A DNA stretch of 5,514 nucleotides from Bacteroides sp. (lineage in GTDB: Bacteria > Bacteroidota > Bacteroidia > Bacteroidales > Bacteroidaceae), in NCBI GenBank assembly GCA_017556595.1, contig JAFYML010000323.1, forward strand, positions 1-5,514. The letters are read 5' to 3'. The position numbers and the translations under genes are program-made. Below are positions 3,835 through 5,514 of the stretch, one piece after another. Under the pieces are notes generated by a model, which saw only the letters and a list, made by a program, of their open reading frames with translations, ran no database searches and had not been told where the DNA came from. Within the stretch, counting starts at the first letter, position 1; every line of letters begins with the position of its first letter.

Positions 3835-5514
3835 ATGGATTTATTCAACTATAGCCGTCGCGAAAGTTCGGAAGTGAATGTAGGTGCCACTCCATTAGGG
3901 GGCGACAATCCCATTCGCATTCAGAGTATGACCAACACCGTGACGCAAGATACTGATGCTTGTGTGGCGCAAGCACGTCGTATTATCGATGCTGGTGGCG
4001 AATATGTGCGTCTCACCACTCAAGGTGTGCGCGAAGCCGAAAACTTGATGAATATCAACGTTGGCTTGCGTAGTGCGGGTTACATGACACCCTTGGTGGC
4101 CGATGTGCATTTCAACCCTAATGTGGCCGATGTGGCTGCTCAATATGCCGAGAAAGTACGCATCAACCCGGGTAACTATGTCGATTCTGCACGCACCTTC
4201 AAGCAGTTGGAATATACCGATGAGGAGTATGCTGCCGAGTTGGAAAAGATTCGTCGTCGCTTTGTGCCCTTCTTGAATATCTGTAAGGAGAACCATACCG
4301 CTATTCGCATTGGTGTGAATCATGGTTCTTTGTCCGATCGTATCATGTCGCGCTATGGCGACACGCCCGAAGGCATGGTAGAATCGTGCATGGAGTTCTT
4401 GCGCATCTGTGTGGAAGAGCAATTTATGGATGTGGTTATCTCTATCAAGGCCTCTAATACGGTAGTGATGGTGAAGACCGTTCGCTTGCTTGCTCAGGTA
4501 ATGGAGCAAGAGGGTATGCACTTCCCGTTGCACTTGGGTGTTACCGAGGCGGGCGATGGCGAAGATGGTCGCATCAAGTCGGCTTTAGGCATTGGTGCCT
4601 TGCTTGCCGATGGCATGGGCGATACCATTCGCGTATCGTTGAGCGAAGCCCCCGAAGCCGAGATACCTGTAGCGCGTAAGTTGGTGGATTATGTTTCCTC
4701 GCGTAATGGTCATCCTTACATTCCCGGTGCCGTTGCCCCAGCGTTTTCTTATACCCATCCTACCCGTCGTGCTACTCGTGCTATACGCAACATTGGTGGT
4801 GGACAGTTGCCTGTAGTGGTTACGGCTCAGTTGGACGAGCATGTCAACTATCAAGCTCCTTTCATCCCTGATTACGTTTATGTGGGGCGTGCTTTACCCG
4901 AAACGGCACAACCCGATGTGCAATACATCTTGGATGCCGATTGTTGGGAAGGACAACCTAACTCATGGCCAGCTTTCAAGGCCGACCAACTGCCGTTTAT
5001 GTCAGGCTGTTGTAGTGAGTTGAAGTTCCTCTTTACCACCTATATGGGCTTGAACGATGAGGTGTTGGCTTGCTTGAAGTACCATCCCGAAGTGGTATTA
5101 GTTAGCCAAAGCAATCATCCCAATCGTTTGGGCGAACATCGTGCGTTGGTACACCAACTGATGTGCGAAGGCTTGGACAATCCCGTTATCTTCTTCCAAC
5201 ACTATAACGAACCTCAATTGGAAGACCTCCAACTGAAGGCTGCTGCCGACATGGGTGCGTTGGTGTTCGATGGTTTGGTCGATGGTCTGCTTATCTACAA
5301 TATGTGTGGCAACAACCGTGCCGATTTACCTTTTGGTATTTTGCAAGCCGGACGTTTGCGTACAAGTAAAACCGAGTATATCTCTTGTCCAGGATGTGGT
5401 CGCACACTCTACAACCTCGAAGAGACCATTGCACGCATTAAGCAAGCCACTTCCCACCTTAAAGGCCTAAAGATTGGTATCATGGGCTGCATAGTGAACG
5501 GTCCGGGCGAGATG
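3835..5514 (+). CDS. ispG: 4-hydroxy-3-methylbut-2-en-1-yl diphosphate synthase IspG (GcpE), large three-domain type, 3' end missing
   Basis: The frame is open from the ATG at 3835 to the right edge: 560 codons with no stop, C-terminus missing. It begins MDLFNYSRRESSEVNVG. The N-terminal TIM barrel (about 1-280) has PIRIQSMTNTVTQDT, HLGVTEAGDGEDG (E238 in the conserved LGVTEAG motif) and GDTIRVSLSEAP. The C-terminal iron-sulfur domain has C518 and C521 in CPGCGRT, then C552 and E559 in GCIVNGPGE, the four [4Fe-4S] ligands (three Cys and one Glu). Spacings of 3, 31 and 7 nearly match the short E. coli enzyme. About 220 extra residues (roughly 285-505) separate the halves; this is the A* insert of plant, chlamydial and Bacteroidota IspG. 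The enzyme reductively converts MEcPP to HMBPP, the penultimate MEP-pathway step. The start lies 1 bp after the purE stop, implying coupling. Electron donors are not encoded here. Confidence 0.97.
   Translation, partial: MDLFNYSRRESSEVNVGATPLGGDNPIRIQSMTNTVTQDTDACVAQARRIIDAGGEYVRLTTQGVREAENLMNINVGLRSAGYMTPLVADVHFNPNVADVAAQYAEKVRINPGNYVDSARTFKQLEYTDEEYAAELEKIRRRFVPFLNICKENHTAIRIGVNHGSLSDRIMSRYGDTPEGMVESCMEFLRICVEEQFMDVVISIKASNTVVMVKTVRLLAQVMEQEGMHFPLHLGVTEAGDGEDGRIKSALGIGALLADGMGDTIRVSLSEAPEAEIPVARKLVDYVSSRNGHPYIPGAVAPAFSYTHPTRRATRAIRNIGGGQLPVVVTAQLDEHVNYQAPFIPDYVYVGRALPETAQPDVQYILDADCWEGQPNSWPAFKADQLPFMSGCCSELKFLFTTYMGLNDEVLACLKYHPEVVLVSQSNHPNRLGEHRALVHQLMCEGLDNPVIFFQHYNEPQLEDLQLKAAADMGALVFDGLVDGLLIYNMCGNNRADLPFGILQAGRLRTSKTEYISCPGCGRTLYNLEETIARIKQATSHLKGLKIGIMGCIVNGPGEM

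Noticed and set aside
3895..4533. 212-codon minus-strand open frame antisense to ispG
   Set aside because: It lies wholly within the strongly conserved ispG barrel, the translation is His/Thr/Ile-rich without a recognisable domain, and it has no promoter or leader of its own. It reads as a codon-bias shadow.

Overview
The window looks like chromosomal DNA of a member of the Bacteroidota, most likely the order Bacteroidales. Three things point there. The protein sequences resemble Bacteroides/Prevotella-type RpoN, GcvH, PurE and IspG. The starts have A/T-rich leaders rather than Shine-Dalgarno sequences. The rpoN/pepP intergenic region carries two exact matches to the Bacteroidales -7 promoter element TAnnTTTG. 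I cannot assign a genus. No RNA gene, mobile element, CRISPR array or prophage signal was seen.

Layout: positions 1-620 (minus strand) hold the first 206 codons of a Xaa-Pro aminopeptidase (M24B family), cut by the window edge. Positions 621-706 form a compact divergent promoter region built on a 10-bp inverted repeat whose arms contain the -7 elements of the two opposed promoters. From 707 to the right edge, five genes run on the plus strand: rpoN (sigma-54), a PAP2-like membrane protein that overlaps rpoN by 4 bp, gcvH, purE, and a large three-domain ispG cut after codon 560. Gaps are -4, 18, 92 and 1 bp, so the genes probably form one transcription unit, with a possible break or attenuation point only in the 92-bp gcvH-purE gap.

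That 92-bp gap is the most unusual stretch. Almost all of it can be read as consecutive 7-nt units, nearly all with TAA or TAG near their 3' end, running from the gcvH stop codon to the purE ATG. The left part folds into an 18-bp imperfect hairpin and the right part is a T-rich array.

Functionally the row mixes a global transcription factor (RpoN), a one-carbon/glycine carrier (GcvH), a purine enzyme (PurE), an isoprenoid enzyme (IspG) and a membrane protein resembling lipid phosphatases. A metabolic link between GcvH (glycine cleavage yields methylene-THF) and PurE is plausible. So is a link between IspG (isoprenoid precursors) and a PAP2-type protein that could act on isoprenyl phosphates. 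Both are inferences. The window is mainly ordinary core-genome content; the novelty lies in the intergenic architecture and in a few residue-level departures.
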